From: Sepiola atlantica
Lineage: Eukaryota; Mollusca; Cephalopoda; Sepiida; Sepiolidae
Direction: 5' to 3'
Assembly: GCA_963556195.1 (NCBI GenBank)
Contig: CAUVYP010001198.1
Location: 124,001 to 188,000, forward strand
Length of the DNA: 64,000 bases
Every line of letters begins with the position of its first letter. Positions within the stretch are counted from its first letter, which is position 1. A program made the position numbers and the translations under genes. Shown here piece after piece: positions 62,517-64,000 of the stretch. The notes beneath the pieces were generated by a model. That model did not search any database. It had not been told where the DNA came from and worked only from the letters and a program-made list of their open reading frames with translations.

Positions 62517-64000
62517 TTTAGCGCGTTTTAATGTTGATATCGCTTTTGTTAATAACTTCCACATTTATTCGAATTGTGCCACGAAACTTTGCAGAGACCC
62601 GCGGAGAACTGTTTTCTACTGAAGTACCAAGTTTCAGAAGTGCAGCTCTTGTACTGCCGGAGATATGTCGATCAAACTAAATACGCAAAACATCAACAAA
62701 ATTTAGCGCGTTTTAAAGTTGATATCGCTTTTGTTAATAACTTCCATATTTATTCGAATTGTACATCGAAACTTTGCAGACAGTCGCGGATAGGCCTCTT
62801 CAACTGAAGTACCAAGTTTCAGAAGTGCAGCTTTTGTACTGCCGGAGATATGTCGATACAAACTGAATACGCAAAACATCAACAAAATTTAGCGCGTTTA
62901 AAAGTTGATATCGCTTTTGTTTATAACTTCCACATTTATTCGAATTGTGCCACGAAACTTTGCAGACAGTCGCGGAGACAGATTTACTACTGAAGTACCA
63001 AGTTTCAGAAGTGCAGCTCTTGTACTGCCGGAGATATGTCGATACAAACTGAATACGCAAAACATCAACAAAATTTAGCGCGTTTTAAAGTTGATATCGC
63101 TTTTGTTTATAACTTTCACATTTATTCGAATTGTACCACTAAACTTTGCAGACAGTCGCGGATAGGCCTCTTCAACGGAAGTACTAAGTTTCAGAAGTGC
63201 AGCTCTTGTACTGCCGGAGATATGTCGATACAAACTGAATACGCAAAACATCAACAAAATTTAGCGCGTTTAAAAGTTGATATCGCTTTTGTTTATAACT
63301 TCCACATTTATTTGAATTGTGCCACGAAACTTTGCAGACAGTCACGGAGACAGATTTACTACTGAAGTACCAAGTTTCAGAAGTGCAGCTCTTGTACGGC
63401 CGGAGATATGTCGATACAAACTGAATACGCAAAACATCAACAAAATTTAGCGCGTTTTAAAGTTGATATCGCTTTTGTTAATAACTTCCAGATTTATTCG
63501 AATTGTACCACGAAACTTTGCAGACAGTCGCGGATAGGCCTTTTCTACTGAAGTACGAATTTTTAGAAGTGCAGCTCTTGTACTGCCGGAGATATGTCGA
63601 TACAAACCGAATACGCAAAACATCAACAACATTTAGCGCGTTTTGAAGTTGATATCGCTTTTGTTAATAACTTCAATATTTATTCGAATTGTGCCACGAA
63701 ACTTTGCAGACAGTCGCGGAGACTGATTTTCTACTGAAGTATCAAGTTTCAGAAGTGCAGCTCTTGTACTGCCGGAGATATGTCGATACAAACTGAATAC
63801 GCAAAACATGAACAAAATTTAGCGCGTTTTAAAGTTGATATCGCTTTTGTTAATAACTTCCACATTTATTCGAATTGTGCCACGAAACTTTGCAGACAGT
63901 CGCAGCGACATGTTTTCCACTGAAGTACCAAGTTTCAGAAGTGCAGCTCTTGTACTGCCGGAAATATGTCGATACAAACTGAATACGCAAAACATCAACA
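62517..64000 (+). repeat. HOR family 2, partial unit running off the window
   Basis: Eta (62,517, 185 bp, GATCAAACTAAATACG), theta (62,702), a CGTTTAAAAG monomer with GTCGCGGAGAC (62,888), GGATAGGCC (63,074), TCACGG (63,260), then the pair 63,446-63,817, and a last monomer (63,818) with CGCAGCGACATGTTTTCC that is cut 3 bp short by the window end. The array clearly continues. Confidence 0.85.

Larger units (their letters stand above)
1..64000 (+). repeat. 186-bp satellite DNA array, head-to-tail, fills the window
   Basis: Every part of the window is a copy of the same 186-bp monomer. Monomer starts fall at 19, 205, 391 and so on to 63,818: 343 complete copies, an 18-bp stub on the left and a 183-bp truncated copy on the right. 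Most monomers are 186 bp; 185 and 187 bp are recurrent, type-specific variants, and the longest is 191 bp. Orientation never changes, and no other sequence interrupts the array. Monomers differ mainly by point substitutions, and the differences are shared in blocks, which defines higher-order repeats. No known satellite was recognised. Role inferred only from architecture: centromeric or pericentromeric heterochromatin is most likely; a subtelomeric or sex/B-chromosome array is possible. No gene is supported anywhere in the window. Confidence 0.97.

Noticed and set aside
20..63815. Hundreds of 60-61-codon open frames on the minus strand with nearly the same peptide in every monomer, some joined to 122 codons
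   Set aside because: They are one frame of the 186-bp repeat, ending at the TAA opposite TTTAGCGCG. Many begin at TTG rather than ATG, there is no promoter or codon-position bias, and 185/187-bp monomers break the register. Not annotated as genes.
1..64000. CRISPR array
   Set aside because: Regular spacing suggested it briefly, but there are no unique spacers: the whole 186 bp is repeated, and variation is by point changes in related copies.
1..64000. Transposable element, LTR or viral remnant as the source of the repeats
   Set aside because: No terminal repeats, target-site duplications, reverse transcriptase, integrase or transposase similarity is visible, and every monomer is joined head-to-tail without leftover flanks.
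1..64000. rRNA, tRNA or snRNA gene cluster
   Set aside because: The unit is far too short for rDNA, and no conserved 5S or snRNA sequence or complete tRNA cloverleaf can be built from the monomer.
1..64000. Inverted segments or orientation switches in the array
   Set aside because: TTTAGCGCG, GATATC-GC and CCGGAGATATG all appear on the plus strand in every monomer from start to end; no reversed copy was found.

Overview
The whole 64 kb is one uninterrupted, head-to-tail tandem array of a satellite DNA with a 186-bp monomer. I find no protein-coding gene, RNA gene, transposon, CRISPR array or single-copy sequence. If each monomer is taken to begin at its TTTAGCGCG (TTTTGCGCG in some), the first full monomer starts at 19 and the last, truncated one at 63,818. 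That gives 343 complete monomers in 63,799 bp, a mean of 186.0 bp and a net length drift of only +1 bp. All copies run in the same orientation. One typical monomer is about 39% GC and has about 10 CpG against about 7 expected, so CpG is not depleted.

This is eukaryotic satellite DNA. Monomer size near one nucleosome plus linker, multi-monomer higher-order repeats (HORs), near-identical HOR copies and no mobile-element insertions are all typical of centromeric or pericentromeric arrays, but the sequence alone does not prove centromere function. Retained CpG fits a genome with little germline CpG methylation (many invertebrates) or recent homogenisation. I do not recognise the monomer as a named satellite and cannot name the species.

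Layout. (1) 1-2,061: mixed monomers. (2) 2,062-5,224: a diverged relative of the main HOR, carrying a 931-bp (5-monomer) tandem duplication. (3) 5,225-30,902: HOR family 1. A 12-monomer, 2,233-bp unit (called A to L here) occurs as full copies (5,225; 9,319; 18,809; 23,646), as deletion variants of 10 and 11 monomers (7,458; 11,552), and as A-H partial copies that run into a different block X (15,087-18,808; 22,530-23,645; 27,182-30,902). The result is a superstructure with a period near 12.1 kb. (4) 30,903-64,000: HOR family 2, a more irregular mosaic built from other monomer types (epsilon, zeta, eta, theta). The eta monomer recurs at intervals of 10, 11, 17 or 18 monomers (1,859 to 3,347 bp).

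The informative content is the array's own history: chimeric monomers that mark unequal exchanges, an internal conversion patch (26,251-26,437), a two-monomer cassette shared over 32 kb (28,671 and 61,029), a hypervariable window at monomer positions 85-101 beside a conserved core, and a conserved imperfect dyad. Short open frames of 60-170 codons occur on both strands in nearly every monomer. They are by-products of the 186 = 3 x 62 period and are not annotated as genes.
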